Positions 1 to 8,668 of a DNA stretch of 35,659 nt are shown piece by piece; position 1 is the stretch's first letter, and each line of letters starts with the position of its first letter. The notes below the pieces were generated by a model. The model was not told the origin of the DNA. It did no database searches and saw only the letters and a list, made by a program, of their open reading frames with translations. The stretch covers positions 1 to 35,659 of the forward strand of contig JANQQM010000109.1 of the NCBI GenBank assembly GCA_028289365.1, in the 5' to 3' direction. The stretch comes from Salaquimonas sp. (GTDB taxonomy: Bacteria; Pseudomonadota; Alphaproteobacteria; Rhizobiales; Rhizobiaceae). The translations under genes were made by a program, and so were the position numbers.

Positions 1-715
1 TCGGAACCAGGCTCGCAACCTGCTGGTTTTGCCCGCCTGATGCCGCGCCATCCAGGGGCGCGCTACCCTGACGGGTAAGGTCGATCGGGCGTCCAATATC
101 CGAATCGATCACATTGCCATTTGCGTCGAATGTCATGGTTCCCAGCGCCCTTGGCTGCAATGCCTGGGCACTACTTCCCTGTCCGCCGTCAAACAGTTCG
201 ACCCCGTCAATTGTCCGCGGCTGCGGCGGCCCCTGTTCTATAATACGCGCAATGGAATCACCGTCCGAGGCTGGCGCGCGCTCGGTGCGTTCAGACGGCT
301 GTGTCTTTCCCGGCAGACTTTCCCTCACTTCAGGTCTTTGAACTCTTGCGATCTTCGATCTGTTCTTTGAAACGCCACGGCGACTCTCCAGTTCCTGGAA
401 GCGGAATTCATTATCTTCCTGCATCTTTCGGATCAGTTCCTGAAGTTCCAGCACCTGGAAGTTCAGTTCCTCAATACGACCATTCAGATCGCGCACCTGA
501 CCTTCCAGCTGAATTACGCGGGCAGCTGCATCGGAAGATTGCGCCTTCTGCTGGGCTTGAGCTGTACGCCTGTTATTTCCAAAGCCGGGAAACAATGGCT
601 CTGGTAGCTTCAGCCCCTGGGACTGTGCTCCCGCGGCACCCGGCGGCAGAACAATGCAGGCTGCACAAAGCACTGCCGGCAGGAATGTTCGAAATACCTT
701 CAATTGAATTCTCAC
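1..715 (-). CDS. cpoB: Tol-Pal system periplasmic protein CpoB/YbgF, 5' part (cut by window edge)
   Basis: Translating the minus strand from a GTG at 715 gives an open frame of 238 codons that runs off the left edge. An in-frame TAA at 722-724 leaves GTG as the only plausible first start; no clear ribosome site precedes it. The product begins with a signal peptide (about residues 1-30, ending near AGAQS). A heptad-rich segment follows at about residues 65-115 (VIQLEGQVRDLNGRIEELN), the trimerising coiled coil of CpoB. Next is a low-complexity Pro/Gln/Gly-rich linker. The TPR domain expected at the C-terminus would lie outside the window. CpoB is periplasmic and coordinates Tol-Pal with peptidoglycan synthesis at division. 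Its place downstream of pal supports the call. Sequence identity of the linker is weak, so the name rests on architecture and context. Confidence 0.85.
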   Translation of the reverse strand, partial: MRIQLKVFRTFLPAVLCAACIVLPPGAAGAQSQGLKLPEPLFPGFGNNRRTAQAQQKAQSSDAAARVIQLEGQVRDLNGRIEELNFQVLELQELIRKMQEDNEFRFQELESRRGVSKNRSKIARVQRPEVRESLPGKTQPSERTERAPASDGDSIARIIEQGPPQPRTIDGVELFDGGQGSSAQALQPRALGTMTFDANGNVIDSDIGRPIDLTRQGSAPLDGAASGGQNQQVASLVP

Positions 716-852
716 ATCTGTTTAGACGGTATCGTTTCTAACCCGGTCAACTGTGCCGGTAATAACACGCTAAATGTCGCTGTCTACAAGAGCAACAAGA
801 GTTCGGCCAAATTTAGGTGATAACCGATCGAATTACACCATATTCTGCATTT

Positions 853-1293
853 TTAGCCTGTTTGAAGCATCATTGTCGCACTCATCTTTGCGATCAATTT
901 TTGTCCTGGTTCGATCTCCCAAACCTCACCCTCGCACGAAACCAGCTTGCGTCCCGGCTTCAGCACCATGCCACGCGCTTCGAATTTCGTACCGGAGGCC
1001 GGACGCAGGAAACTCGTCTTGAATTCGACAGTAAGCACATCGCTTTCAAGCGGCGCCGTGGTCAAGGCAGCATAACCACAGGCACTATCGACAATCGCCG
1101 TTGAGACACCGGCATGCAGATATCCATGCTGTTGCAGGAGCGACGGATCAAGACCGAAGGAAATACGCACCGCACCCCAGTTGATTTCCTCGATTTGCGC
1201 ACCCAAAGTTGCCATGAAGGTTTGACGACCGAAACTAACAGCAACCTTGTCCCTAATTTCATTTTCGAGAGCTTTGTCTTTCATGATAAACAT
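853..1293 (-). CDS. PaaI-family hotdog-fold thioesterase
   Basis: 146 residues, the usual size of a single hotdog domain. The central helix carries QQHGYLHAGV (residues 55-64), the PaaI-type HGG/HAG motif, followed by the acidic residue D69 in IVDSACGYAAL. C-terminal strands run VLTVEFKTSFLRPA. Members hydrolyse acyl-CoA thioesters, often aryl- or medium-chain, in the cytoplasm; the substrate cannot be read from sequence. The start at 1293 has no good ribosome site, and an ATG three codons later (MKDKAL) is an alternative. The gene sits between pal and cpoB, an unusual place, and starts 45 bases after a pal terminator, so it probably has its own promoter. It is one of two small thioesterases near tol-pal, the other being ybgC. 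Confidence 0.85.
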   Translation of the reverse strand: MFIMKDKALENEIRDKVAVSFGRQTFMATLGAQIEEINWGAVRISFGLDPSLLQQHGYLHAGVSTAIVDSACGYAALTTAPLESDVLTVEFKTSFLRPASGTKFEARGMVLKPGRKLVSCEGEVWEIEPGQKLIAKMSATMMLQTG

Positions 1294-1337
1294 TCATAGC
1301 ATTGTGCCGCTGATTATTTACGCTAATTCATCAAACC

Positions 1338-1361
1338 AAAAAGGGTGGCACCTGGCCACCC
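1338..1361 (-). terminator. Intrinsic terminator after pal
   Basis: On the minus strand GGGTGGC (1361-1355), a 5-base loop and GCCACCC (1349-1343) form a perfect 7-bp stem followed by five T (1342-1338). It lies 30 bases past the pal stop and would end the tolQ-pal transcript before the thioesterase gene. Confidence 0.8.
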
Positions 1362-1390
1362 TCGAACCACCTCGCTAAAGGAAGCCGCTG

Positions 1391-1891
1391 CTACGATCCG
1401 GTCGGCGCCGTCAACAGGGTCACGGCGCGCCTGTTCTGCGACCAGCACGAAATGTCGTTACACACCGCTACCGGACGTTCCTTGCCGAAGGAAATCGTCT
1501 TGATTCTGCTGGCATTGACACCGCGGGCAACCAGATAATCGCGAACTGCCGCAGCACGCCTCGCGCCCAGAGCCAGGTTGTATTCCCTGGTGCCGCGCTC
1601 ATCGGCATGGCCTTCAATCGTGATCGGATAGTTCGCATACCGAGCCAGCCACTGGGCCTGCTTGTCGAGCGTGGCTCTCGCCTGGCCGGTCAGGTTGGTG
1701 GAATCCGTGGTAAAGAATACGCGGTCACCGACATTGACGGTGAAATCCTGCTCAGAACCGGGGGTGGCATTATTCAGCCCCAAGCCGCCCGCATTGTCAG
1801 GCAGGGACTGTTTTGCACAACCGCTGATCGCTAGCACCAGTGCCAGGCATATGAGGGCTGGCGAATATGATTTGGACGTCGCGCGCGTCAT
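1391..1891 (-). CDS. pal: Peptidoglycan-associated lipoprotein Pal
   Basis: 166 residues. The signal peptide ends in a lipobox (LAISGC), so C25 would be lipidated and the protein anchored in the outer membrane. The C-terminal OmpA-like domain (about residues 55-163) has the peptidoglycan-binding signature TIEGHADERGTREYN (residues 91-105) and the following Arg-rich helix (ALGARRAAAVRDYL). Pal binds diaminopimelate peptidoglycan and TolB, and with TolQRA draws the outer membrane in during division. A clear ribosome site AAGGAG precedes the start. The 210-base gap to tolB holds a 21-bp palindrome with a TTGACA, so pal may have its own promoter besides the operon one. Length and context are typical. 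Confidence 0.97.
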   Translation of the reverse strand: MTRATSKSYSPALICLALVLAISGCAKQSLPDNAGGLGLNNATPGSEQDFTVNVGDRVFFTTDSTNLTGQARATLDKQAQWLARYANYPITIEGHADERGTREYNLALGARRAAAVRDYLVARGVNASRIKTISFGKERPVAVCNDISCWSQNRRAVTLLTAPTGS

Positions 1892-2033
1892 CGTCCCCTA
1901 CTCCTTTATGGAATTTCTAAACGGCTCAATAACCATAATTCGGTAAAGAGCCGACAAAGAAACTAGGTTAATTATTGGTTTCCCCGATATCCGCTGTATG
2001 AAAACCACGGATGAGCCATATGTTCAATAGTCA

Positions 2034-2054
2034 CGCCATTTTGTCAAAATGGCG
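2034..2054. repeat. 21-bp perfect palindrome upstream of pal
   Basis: CGCCATTTTG (2034-2043), one central base, then CAAAATGGCG (2045-2054). On the minus strand the centre reads TTGACA, a perfect -35 hexamer facing pal. It lies in the tolB-pal gap, 48 bases after the tolB stop. There is no T-run, so an operator or promoter element is likelier than a terminator; a processing hairpin is also possible. Confidence 0.6.
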
Positions 2055-2101
2055 GCATATTGGGCGTTTCCGGCCCAACTGCTCCAATGAACACGAACTA
2101 T

Positions 2102-3457
2102 TTACTTCAACAGCGGCGACCAGGCGGGATCCGACCCGAATCCATTCCCGCTGATAAGCCTTTCATTATAGCCGGTCAGATCGATCGAATAGAGGCTTGG
2201 ACCACCATTTTCACCCGGCGCTTCACGGAAAAACATCAATACCCGGCCATTCGGCGCCCAGGTAGGACCTTCATTGTGAAATCCTTCGGTCAGGATACGC
2301 TCGCCGGAACCATCAGGCTTCATGACACCGATCGCAAACTTTCCGCCGAACAATTTCGTAAAGGCGATGATGTCGCCGCGCGGGGACCAAACCGGTGTGG
2401 AATAGCTTCCCGGGCCAAAGGATATCCGCTCCTGCCCGGAGCCATCTGCGTTCATTACGTAAAGCTGCTGCTTGCCGCCGCGATCTGACTCAAAAACAAT
2501 CTTGGTACCGTCCGGCGAATAGGAAGGTGCGGTATCAATCGCACTTGTGTCGGTCAGCCGCATGGTCGCACGGGAGCGCAGGTCCATCGTATAGATATTG
2601 GAGTTTCCGCCCTGTTGCAGGCTCATGATGATCTTCTGTCCGTCGGGCGAAAATCTGGGGCTAAAGGTCATTCCCGGAAAATTGCCGACAATCTCTCGTT
2701 GGCCGGTTTCGATCTGCAACAGGTAAACACGCGGGTTCCCGCCCTCAAAAGACATGTAGGTGATCTCCTGGCGTGTCGGCGAAAACCTCGGTGTCAGCAC
2801 CAGCGATTGACCGTTAGTAAGCGTTCTCGCATTGGCGCCATCCTGATCCATGATGGCCAGCCGCTTGACCCGCTTGTCTTTCGGACCCGTCTCGGAAATG
2901 TAGACAATCCTGGTATCGAAATACCCCTTCTCGCCGGTAAGGCGCTCATAGATCGAATCCGCAATAATATGCGCCACACGTCGCCAGTTTTCGGGCCCAG
3001 TGAAAAACTGCTGACCAATCATCTGCTCGCCGGAAAAGACATCCCACAGCCGGAATTCGGTACGAAGCCTTCCATCCGGTTCCCGGACAACCTTGCCCAT
3101 CACCAGTGCCTGGGCATTGATCACACGCCAGTCCTCAAAACGCGGAATGGCATCCGGCCCGGTCGCCTTGTCGATAAAGGCAGCCTTGTCAATCGCCTTG
3201 AACAGGCCGGAATTTACAAGATCAGCCTGAACCACATCGGCGATGTCTTGCGCAACCGCATCACCGGCAAAACTGGTAATCGCAATCGGCAACGGCTCGA
3301 CATTGCTTTTCGACAGATCGATTTCGACAAGCGCATGTGCAGGCCGCAACATCATTAGCAAGCAGAGTGCAACAAGGACATGGATGCTGAATTTTGGCAT
3401 GATCTGCCGGATGGATCCCGTCATGCCCGCTCGATAGCCTGTCATTTTCTTAAACAC
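2102..3457 (-). CDS. tolB: Tol-Pal system beta-propeller protein TolB
   Basis: 451 residues from a GTG at 3457. In-frame ATGs at 3445 and 3400 are alternatives; the last gives a compact signal peptide ([20 protein letters not shown], then AHA). The mature part has the TolB N-terminal domain (about residues 45-170) and a six-bladed propeller with recurring blade motifs such as [28 protein letters not shown] and [12 protein letters not shown]. TolB is periplasmic, binds Pal, and is released from it by energised TolA. The gap to tolA is 18 bases, so they are cotranscribed. The length is that of alphaproteobacterial TolB. Confidence 0.97.
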   Translation of the reverse strand: MFKKMTGYRAGMTGSIRQIMPKFSIHVLVALCLLMMLRPAHALVEIDLSKSNVEPLPIAITSFAGDAVAQDIADVVQADLVNSGLFKAIDKAAFIDKATGPDAIPRFEDWRVINAQALVMGKVVREPDGRLRTEFRLWDVFSGEQMIGQQFFTGPENWRRVAHIIADSIYERLTGEKGYFDTRIVYISETGPKDKRVKRLAIMDQDGANARTLTNGQSLVLTPRFSPTRQEITYMSFEGGNPRVYLLQIETGQREIVGNFPGMTFSPRFSPDGQKIIMSLQQGGNSNIYTMDLRSRATMRLTDTSAIDTAPSYSPDGTKIVFESDRGGKQQLYVMNADGSGQERISFGPGSYSTPVWSPRGDIIAFTKLFGGKFAIGVMKPDGSGERILTEGFHNEGPTWAPNGRVLMFFREAPGENGGPSLYSIDLTGYNERLISGNGFGSDPAWSPLLK

Positions 3458-3475
3458 TGTCTTTTCCGTCTCTGC

Positions 3476-4537
3476 TTAAAAGTCTCTTGGTTCGAAATTG
3501 ATCTTCACATCTTTCCAGGTTTCATACTTGTCTCCCGGTAACACGTCTGAGAAATCACAATTCCGACGATTTAGATTACGCTGAAGGCTGCTTTCAACGG
3601 CACGTGCATGGGCCGGATTTGCCAGACCGGCGACGCTGATATCGGCAATATCGTCCATATACCCTTCTCGAGCCATTCGCATCAGTACCGTCACCTTGAG
3701 GTTTTCCAGATCGACAAATGACGGCAAGCTCCAGCACTGGGTCACCCGCCCCTTGAGAGCGTCATATTCGCCACGTGTCAACTGCGGAGCCGAATTTGCC
3801 TGAGGATCACCGATGGAGGCAACACGCGTCTGGCGCTTCGCCCCGCCCGCCGTGTTTTCCTGCGTGTTCAACAATTGACCAATCTTGTCCGTGATTTCCT
3901 TGCGATTTTCAGTAGAAGTCGCAGTCTTCTTGCGCTTGGTCTCTTCCGGTTTCTTGCGCTCCTTGGTTTGCGCAGCCTTGGCTTTTGGTCTGTCTGCAGG
4001 TGCCTTTGAAGGAACCGGCGTTTCTGCAGGGCTGATCAAATCATTGTCAGGATCGAGCGCAGGCAAACCGTCATCGGGCTGCACTTCTTCAATCAGCGGC
4101 GTCTTTGTCTCGTTCAGACTGGCAACTTCGGTCGTCGGGACAGGCGTTTCGATATCATCGGCCGCCTTTACCGGGTCTTGCTTGATTTCTTGCGCCTTCA
4201 CCACTTTTTCGGCCTTTGGCGCAGCGGACGTTTTTTCGGTATCGAGCGTCTTGTCGGTCACAATACCTTCACGGCTGCGACTGTCTTCCTTTGCTTCGCC
4301 CACATTGCGGGCATCTTCGATCGTTTGCGGGCGCTTGCTTGGCAAGGGCGTGGGAACAGGATCGACATCGGCCTGTTTCTCTCCCTTTCCCGATTCCGCA
4401 TCGCTATCTACGGCAAAATCGACCTCGACGCCTTCATCCTGCAACGCGATCAGCGGAGCAGGCGTCGAGAATGAAGCGAGCGCCAGCGCGATTACCGCAC
4501 TGTGCATGGATGCCGATACTGTGATGCCGAACTTCAT
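3476..4537 (-). CDS. tolA: Tol-Pal system protein TolA (TonB-like C-terminus)
   Basis: 353 residues. A short N-terminal membrane segment (about residues 8-31, Ala/Leu-rich) is followed by a long charged and Pro-rich linker (about 40-245; KAPADRPKAKAAQTKERKKP is typical). A compact C-terminal domain starts near LTRGEYDALKGRVTQCW, with two cysteines (CW and RNCDF) that may form a disulfide. TolA spans the periplasm, coupling TolQR proton flow in the inner membrane to TolB-Pal. Primary sequence is poorly conserved in this family, so the call rests on architecture plus position between tolR and tolB. Confidence 0.93.
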   Translation of the reverse strand: MKFGITVSASMHSAVIALALASFSTPAPLIALQDEGVEVDFAVDSDAESGKGEKQADVDPVPTPLPSKRPQTIEDARNVGEAKEDSRSREGIVTDKTLDTEKTSAAPKAEKVVKAQEIKQDPVKAADDIETPVPTTEVASLNETKTPLIEEVQPDDGLPALDPDNDLISPAETPVPSKAPADRPKAKAAQTKERKKPEETKRKKTATSTENRKEITDKIGQLLNTQENTAGGAKRQTRVASIGDPQANSAPQLTRGEYDALKGRVTQCWSLPSFVDLENLKVTVLMRMAREGYMDDIADISVAGLANPAHARAVESSLQRNLNRRNCDFSDVLPGDKYETWKDVKINFEPRDF

Positions 4538-4569
4538 CGTTCATTCACCGACTAATCCCGCGATTCAAA

Positions 4570-5079
4570 TCATTGTCCGTCCTGTGGCAGGCTGGAAAGC
4601 GTTATTTTCTTGAATCCCGCGCTGGAAATGTCCGCCAGCACTCGCGCAATCACATCATAAGCAACTGCCTTGTCGCCACGGACGAATATTCGTGTTTCTT
4701 CCCCGGTACGGTTTTCGGAAATCGCTCTCAATTTGGCGACGATCTCATCCGGCTCAATTTCAGACTCCTGGAGAAAGATTCGGCCCTCATTGTCCACGGA
4801 AATCGTCAGCGGCTTGGTGTCCGCATTTACCGCACCTGCATTTGTCTTGGGCATGTCCAGTGGAACGCCGACCGTCAGAAGAGGCGCTGTCACCATGAAA
4901 ATGATCAACAACACCAACATCACATCGACAAATGGTGTGACGTTGATTTCACTCATTGGCTGGTGACGGCGCTTCCTTCTTGCGCCGCGCCCATTCGATC
5001 CATTCTTGCTAATTGCCATTCCCATAAGGCTGTCCGATCCGTCGCCCGAATTTCCTCGTTCCAATTCAGCCGCTATCAC
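4570..5079 (-). CDS. tolR: Tol-Pal proton-channel subunit TolR (ExbD family)
   Basis: 169 residues from a GTG that overlaps the tolQ stop by four bases (GTGA), which suggests translational coupling. An internal ATG at 5025 (MGMAISKNG) is the other plausible start and would give a more usual length. The single membrane helix follows INVTPFVDVMLVLLIIF, with the proton-carrying Asp at residue 52. The periplasmic ExbD domain follows (LTISVDNEGRIFLQESEIE). With TolQ it forms the inner-membrane proton channel that energises TolA. Confidence 0.96.
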   Translation of the reverse strand: MIAAELERGNSGDGSDSLMGMAISKNGSNGRGARRKRRHQPMSEINVTPFVDVMLVLLIIFMVTAPLLTVGVPLDMPKTNAGAVNADTKPLTISVDNEGRIFLQESEIEPDEIVAKLRAISENRTGEETRIFVRGDKAVAYDVIARVLADISSAGFKKITLSSLPQDGQ

Positions 5080-5843
5080 CCGGCTCGCGCGCCCTGCCTG
5101 CTCTTTTCATCTATCTGTCGCGAAAGTATGGCAGAAAACTCGTCCGCAAAGGCCTCCATCCGGCCGGTAATCTTCCCGACATCAGAGGAAAACTTGTTAT
5201 AGGCAATCACCGCCGGTATCGCAGCCAACAGGCCAAGTGCCGTCGCCAGCAGGGCTTCGGCGATACCCGGAGCTACAACCGCCAGATTGGTAGACTGTGA
5301 CCCCGCAATCGCCTGGAACGATGTCATGATACCGATGACCGTACCGAACAGGCCAATAAACGGCGCTGCCGATCCGGTTGTCGCCAGAAACATGAGACGT
5401 TTTTCCAGCTTTTCGCTTTCGCGTACCAGGGCCACATCCATTGCCTTTTCTATGCGCATCTGCAGTCCGATGGGCGAACTCGCACCGCGCTCATAACTTT
5501 TTTTCCATTCCCGCATCGCAGCAACAAAAAGCGCAGCAAGCCCTGTGGGGGTACGGTCAGATAGTGAACGATAAAGTTCTTCCAGGCTCTGACCGGACCA
5601 GAACACATTCTCGAACCGGTTCAATTGTCTCTTGGTACGGGCATATAGAAAAATCTTGTCAAGAATGATCGCCCAGCTCCAAATCGAAGCGATTATCAGA
5701 CCGATCATCACAAGTTTGACGACCGTGCCCGCCTGAACAAACAGGTCAAGCAGCGTAACGCTTGCCTCAGGACCTCCAAGCCCTGAAACTTCCACGCCTT
5801 GTGCCATAGCAGGCGCGATGCCGAATAATGCCATCCCATCCAT
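5076..5843 (-). CDS. tolQ: Tol-Pal proton-channel subunit TolQ (MotA/TolQ/ExbB family)
   Basis: I place the start at the ATG at 5843: GAGG lies nine bases upstream, and the product is then 255 residues. The frame is open to a TTG at 5861. Three membrane helices are visible: VKLVMIGLIIASIWSWAIIL near the N-terminus, and two after residue 150 (ATTGSAAPFIGLFGTVIGIM and the ALLATALGLLAAIPAVIAYN helix). These carry the family's conserved small-residue and Pro pattern. TolQ pentamers around a TolR dimer form the proton-driven motor. The gene begins the tolQRAB-pal run. Upstream lies a 306-base gap with CtrA-like sites. Confidence 0.96.
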   Translation of the reverse strand: MDGMALFGIAPAMAQGVEVSGLGGPEASVTLLDLFVQAGTVVKLVMIGLIIASIWSWAIILDKIFLYARTKRQLNRFENVFWSGQSLEELYRSLSDRTPTGLAALFVAAMREWKKSYERGASSPIGLQMRIEKAMDVALVRESEKLEKRLMFLATTGSAAPFIGLFGTVIGIMTSFQAIAGSQSTNLAVVAPGIAEALLATALGLLAAIPAVIAYNKFSSDVGKITGRMEAFADEFSAILSRQIDEKSRQGARAG

Positions 5844-6050
5844 GGATGCTAGCCTCACCAAACTAGTAGCTTGCCGACCCGCTTAACCAGCCGGTTCATC
5901 AGCAAATTCATGGGTAAATTTTGCCCGCCCGTTTTGCACATGAATTGTGCCTGTCGACAGAGCAAACCCGCATCTGAGTCTGCTCTCCGAAAATCTGATA
6001 AACATGGTTAAAGCGTGACGCAATACGATAACGATACTAATACGCGCCGA

Positions 6051-6065
6051 TTAAGCCAACTTTAA
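6051..6065. promoter_or_regulatory. Putative CtrA box upstream of tolQ
   Basis: TTAA (6051-6054), seven bases, TTAA (6062-6065) matches the full CtrA consensus TTAA-N7-TTAA known from Caulobacter and Rhizobiales. It is about 210 bases upstream of the tolQ start. A TTAACCAT half-site lies between it and tolQ (6011-6004, minus strand). The match is seen in the sequence; binding is inferred. Confidence 0.5.
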
Positions 6066-6125
6066 GGTTAAAAAAGTGTAACGATTTCAATTCTTTCAAT
6101 TGATTTTGCCGATCAATTCCGTGTC

Positions 6126-6143
6126 ACGAAATTAATATTTCGT
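6126..6143. repeat. 18-bp inverted repeat after ybgC
   Basis: ACGAAAT (6126-6132), TAAT, ATTTCGT (6137-6143): perfect 7-bp arms starting seven bases past the ybgC stop. AT-rich and without a T-run, so a weak stem-loop or a protein site; function unknown. Confidence 0.5.
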
Positions 6144-6149
6144 TACTGA

Positions 6150-6614
6150 TCACCCATCTTCTGATCCAGTCAGCTTGGCGCGCAAGTCGTCCGGGAATCG
6201 CTTTGCCCCACCACCATGATTGATGAACGCCACCTCGACATCGGCCCCGCATAGCATGGTTTCCTCGCCGTCTGGCTCCACCCGCAAAACCTCCTGGCGC
6301 AAAAAAGACCGCGCTCCGGTCAGTTTGTTCAACACGGTGCGAACAAGCAGCAGGTCATCGATCTTCGCCGGCGGACCGAATTTCAGCGCCATTCTGTGAA
6401 TCGCAAACGCGCTGTCGTCCTTCTCTAGGTCGGTATGGAATATCTCCAGATGGCGCAGCCACTCGGTGCGCGACCGTTCCATATATTTCAGATAGTTGGA
6501 ATGATAGACGACACCCGAAAAATCTGTGTCTTCATAATAGACGCGAACCTCCATTTCATGACCGTTTTCGATCAGGCGGTTGGCAAGCTCGGTTCTGTCC
6601 CGGTTGTTTTTCAT
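6150..6614 (-). CDS. ybgC: Tol-Pal-associated acyl-CoA thioesterase YbgC
   Basis: 154 residues, single 4HBT hotdog domain. The active-site motif YYEDTDFSGVVYHSNYLKYM (residues 26-45) contains the conserved Asp and the HxNY of the YbgC family. The family hydrolyses acyl-CoA or acyl-ACP thioesters and has been linked to phospholipid metabolism at the inner membrane. It is the customary first gene of tol-pal clusters. Here it starts 53 bases after the ruvB stop and is probably transcribed with ruvAB; the following 288 bases up to the tolQ reading frame probably hold a separate promoter. Confidence 0.95.
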   Translation of the reverse strand: MKNNRDRTELANRLIENGHEMEVRVYYEDTDFSGVVYHSNYLKYMERSRTEWLRHLEIFHTDLEKDDSAFAIHRMALKFGPPAKIDDLLLVRTVLNKLTGARSFLRQEVLRVEPDGEETMLCGADVEVAFINHGGGAKRFPDDLRAKLTGSEDG

Positions 6615-6667
6615 GACATCCTGCTATCAGGTCAATTTTGCTTTGTCATCGCCCAAAAACAGCTTGT

Positions 6668-7702
6668 TCATTCTTCATCGAACAAGCCGATTTGCGCTGC
6701 TGTGAGATTGGCAGGCGCCACCATTCCAAGATGTTTCCAGGCATTAGCCGTCAAGATACGTCCGCGGGGGGTGCGTTGTATAAATCCATGCTGGATGAGA
6801 TAGGGCTCGATGATATCTTCGATGGCATCCCGCGGTTCCGACAAGGCAGCTGCAATTGTTTCGATACCCACCGGTCCGCCGCCGAAATTCATCGCAATCT
6901 GATCCAGGTAACGACGGTCCAGCTGATCCAGCCCCATCGCATCCACTTCAAGCCGAACCAGCGCCTCATCGGCAATCCCTGCGTCAACTGTCTCCGCGCC
7001 CGCAACAGTCGCAAAATCCCGGACACGGCGCAGTAATCTTCCGGCGATCCGGGGGGTTCCACGCGCGCGCTTTGCGATTTCGAGCGCACCGTCTTCCGAC
7101 AATGGCAAAGCAAGTATGCGGGCGCCCCTTCGCACGATTTCTTCCAGCTCTTCCACCGTATAGAAATTCAGCCTTATCGGGATGCCAAATCGGTCACGCA
7201 ACGGCGTCGTCAACAAGCCAAGCCTTGTCGTGGCGGCGATCAAGGTGAACTTGGCAAGCTCAATTTTTACCGATCGCGCCGCTGGACCTTCACCGATAAT
7301 CAGATCGAGCTGAAAATCTTCCATCGCAGGATACAAAATCTCTTCGACCGCCGGATTCAGCCGATGAATCTCATCGATGAACAAGACGTCGTTTTCTTCC
7401 AGGTTGGTCAACAACGCCGCCAGATCTCCGGCCTTGGCGATCACCGGGCCGGAGGTTGAACGAAAGCCGACACCCAATTCGCGCGCCATGATCTGTGCAA
7501 GAGTAGTCTTGCCGAGTCCTGGCGGGCCGACAAACAGGACATGGTCCAAGGCTTCGCCCCTGCCCTTTGCCGCTTCGATAAATACACCGAGATTTTCACG
7601 GGCACGCTGCTGTCCGATAAATTCGTCAAGCGTCTGCGGTCGCAGGGAAGCCTCGAGATCTTCTCCGCGAAGTTCCGGATTGATTAGCCGATCATCATTC
7701 AT
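6668..7702 (-). CDS. ruvB: Holliday junction DNA helicase RuvB
   Basis: 344 residues, full length. Walker [10 protein letters not shown] (59-67) and Walker B with DEIH (D110, E111, H113) define the AAA+ motor. [11 protein letters not shown] at the N-terminus and the sensor region [17 protein letters not shown] are RuvB hallmarks, and the C-terminal winged-helix domain ends with RTPRGRILT. RuvB hexamers drive branch migration at junctions recognised by RuvA. The gene follows ruvA by 85 bases on the same strand. Confidence 0.98.
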   Translation of the reverse strand: MNDDRLINPELRGEDLEASLRPQTLDEFIGQQRARENLGVFIEAAKGRGEALDHVLFVGPPGLGKTTLAQIMARELGVGFRSTSGPVIAKAGDLAALLTNLEENDVLFIDEIHRLNPAVEEILYPAMEDFQLDLIIGEGPAARSVKIELAKFTLIAATTRLGLLTTPLRDRFGIPIRLNFYTVEELEEIVRRGARILALPLSEDGALEIAKRARGTPRIAGRLLRRVRDFATVAGAETVDAGIADEALVRLEVDAMGLDQLDRRYLDQIAMNFGGGPVGIETIAAALSEPRDAIEDIIEPYLIQHGFIQRTPRGRILTANAWKHLGMVAPANLTAAQIGLFDEE

Positions 7703-7787
7703 CGCGCCTCAATACCTAAGTATTGCCCAATTCGCCATATCGCTATTGAGAATAATGCCACGACAAATTTGCTCGGAACATGCTCAA

Positions 7788-8405
7788 TCAACCGGCCAGC
7801 TCCTTCAGACCCAGCCGGATCAAGGCAGCACTTTGCGGCTCGTCGCCGGCTTTCTTCAGCGCCTTCGAAATGGCAGTCGACGCCTGCTGTGACGAATATC
7901 CCAGATTGGTCAGTGCCGAGACAGCATCCGTCACCGCTGATGGTGCCGTCCCCTCGCCTATATCGGTTTGTAGTCCAATTTCCTCTGCTGCAGCACCGGA
8001 ATAGGCCGGCGCCTTGTCTTTCAATTCGGAAACTATCCGCCCGGCTACTTTTGGCCCGACGCCCGGCGCGCGCGCCACCATCGCCTTGTCCTGCAGGGCT
8101 ATTGCTGAAGCAATATCACCCGCACTCAGCGTGGATTGAATGGCAAGCGCAACCTTTGCGCCGACCCCCTGCACGCTTTGCAAGAGCCTGAACCAATCCC
8201 GCTCAAGGTCGGTCGAGAATCCATAGAGCCTGATTGCGTCTTCACGAACATGCGTTTCGATCGAAAGGCTGATCTCTTCCCCTTTCGACGGCAGACCGGA
8301 AATCGTCCGCGTAGCACAATGAACCAGATAACCGACCCCATGCACATCCAGGATCAGGTGATCTTCGCCGATCTGATCAACTATACCGGTCAATTTGCCT
8401 ATCAT
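7788..8405 (-). CDS. ruvA: Holliday junction DNA helicase subunit RuvA
   Basis: The frame is open far upstream (to 8642), but the family starts with [10 protein letters not shown], which fixes the start at 8405 and a length of 205 residues. Visible parts are the N-terminal OB fold (to about 65), two helix-hairpin-helix motifs ([16 protein letters not shown] and [19 protein letters not shown]), and the C-terminal three-helix RuvB-contact domain ([20 protein letters not shown]). RuvA tetramers hold the junction flat and load RuvB. ruvC, normally just upstream, is displaced by a divergent lipid-enzyme pair. Confidence 0.97.
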   Translation of the reverse strand: MIGKLTGIVDQIGEDHLILDVHGVGYLVHCATRTISGLPSKGEEISLSIETHVREDAIRLYGFSTDLERDWFRLLQSVQGVGAKVALAIQSTLSAGDIASAIALQDKAMVARAPGVGPKVAGRIVSELKDKAPAYSGAAAEEIGLQTDIGEGTAPSAVTDAVSALTNLGYSSQQASTAISKALKKAGDEPQSAALIRLGLKELAG

Positions 8406-8668
8406 GGTTCCATTCTCGTAATTCTGACCGCTGCAGGATGGCGTGGCTCGTTGATTCCCGCAAGGCTGGACCCGGTAAAGCGGTTTGAAAACACCGCAAA
8501 CCAGGCATATGTCTTGTTGAAAACCGACTGAAATTTTGACCCTGATCATGGCGTCTTCGAACAATAGTCGTCTAACATTGTCAGGATATGAGCCAATCTG
8601 ATCTGAATTTATGCTATGCATGACTGATTTGATTGATATCACACAGTTGCATGCGCCCGGAATTCAGA

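Larger units (their letters stand above)
5844..6149. other. Regulatory gap between ybgC and tolQ
   Basis: No gene is visible in these 306 bases. They hold the presumed tolQ promoter (minus strand), a TTAA-N7-TTAA box at 6051-6065, TTAACCAT-type half-sites (6004-6011 read on the minus strand, and TTAACCAG at 5884-5891), and an 18-bp inverted repeat at 6126-6143. The stretch is AT-rich compared with its neighbours. Confidence 0.6.

Noticed and set aside
301-741. Plus-strand open frames over the cpoB region
   Set aside because: They are antisense shadows. The minus frame encodes a signal peptide and a coiled coil in the expected place.
8406-8642. N-terminal extension of RuvA (79 extra residues in frame)
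   Set aside because: RuvA proteins start at MIGKLTG; the extension has no family features and would run through the divergent promoter region.
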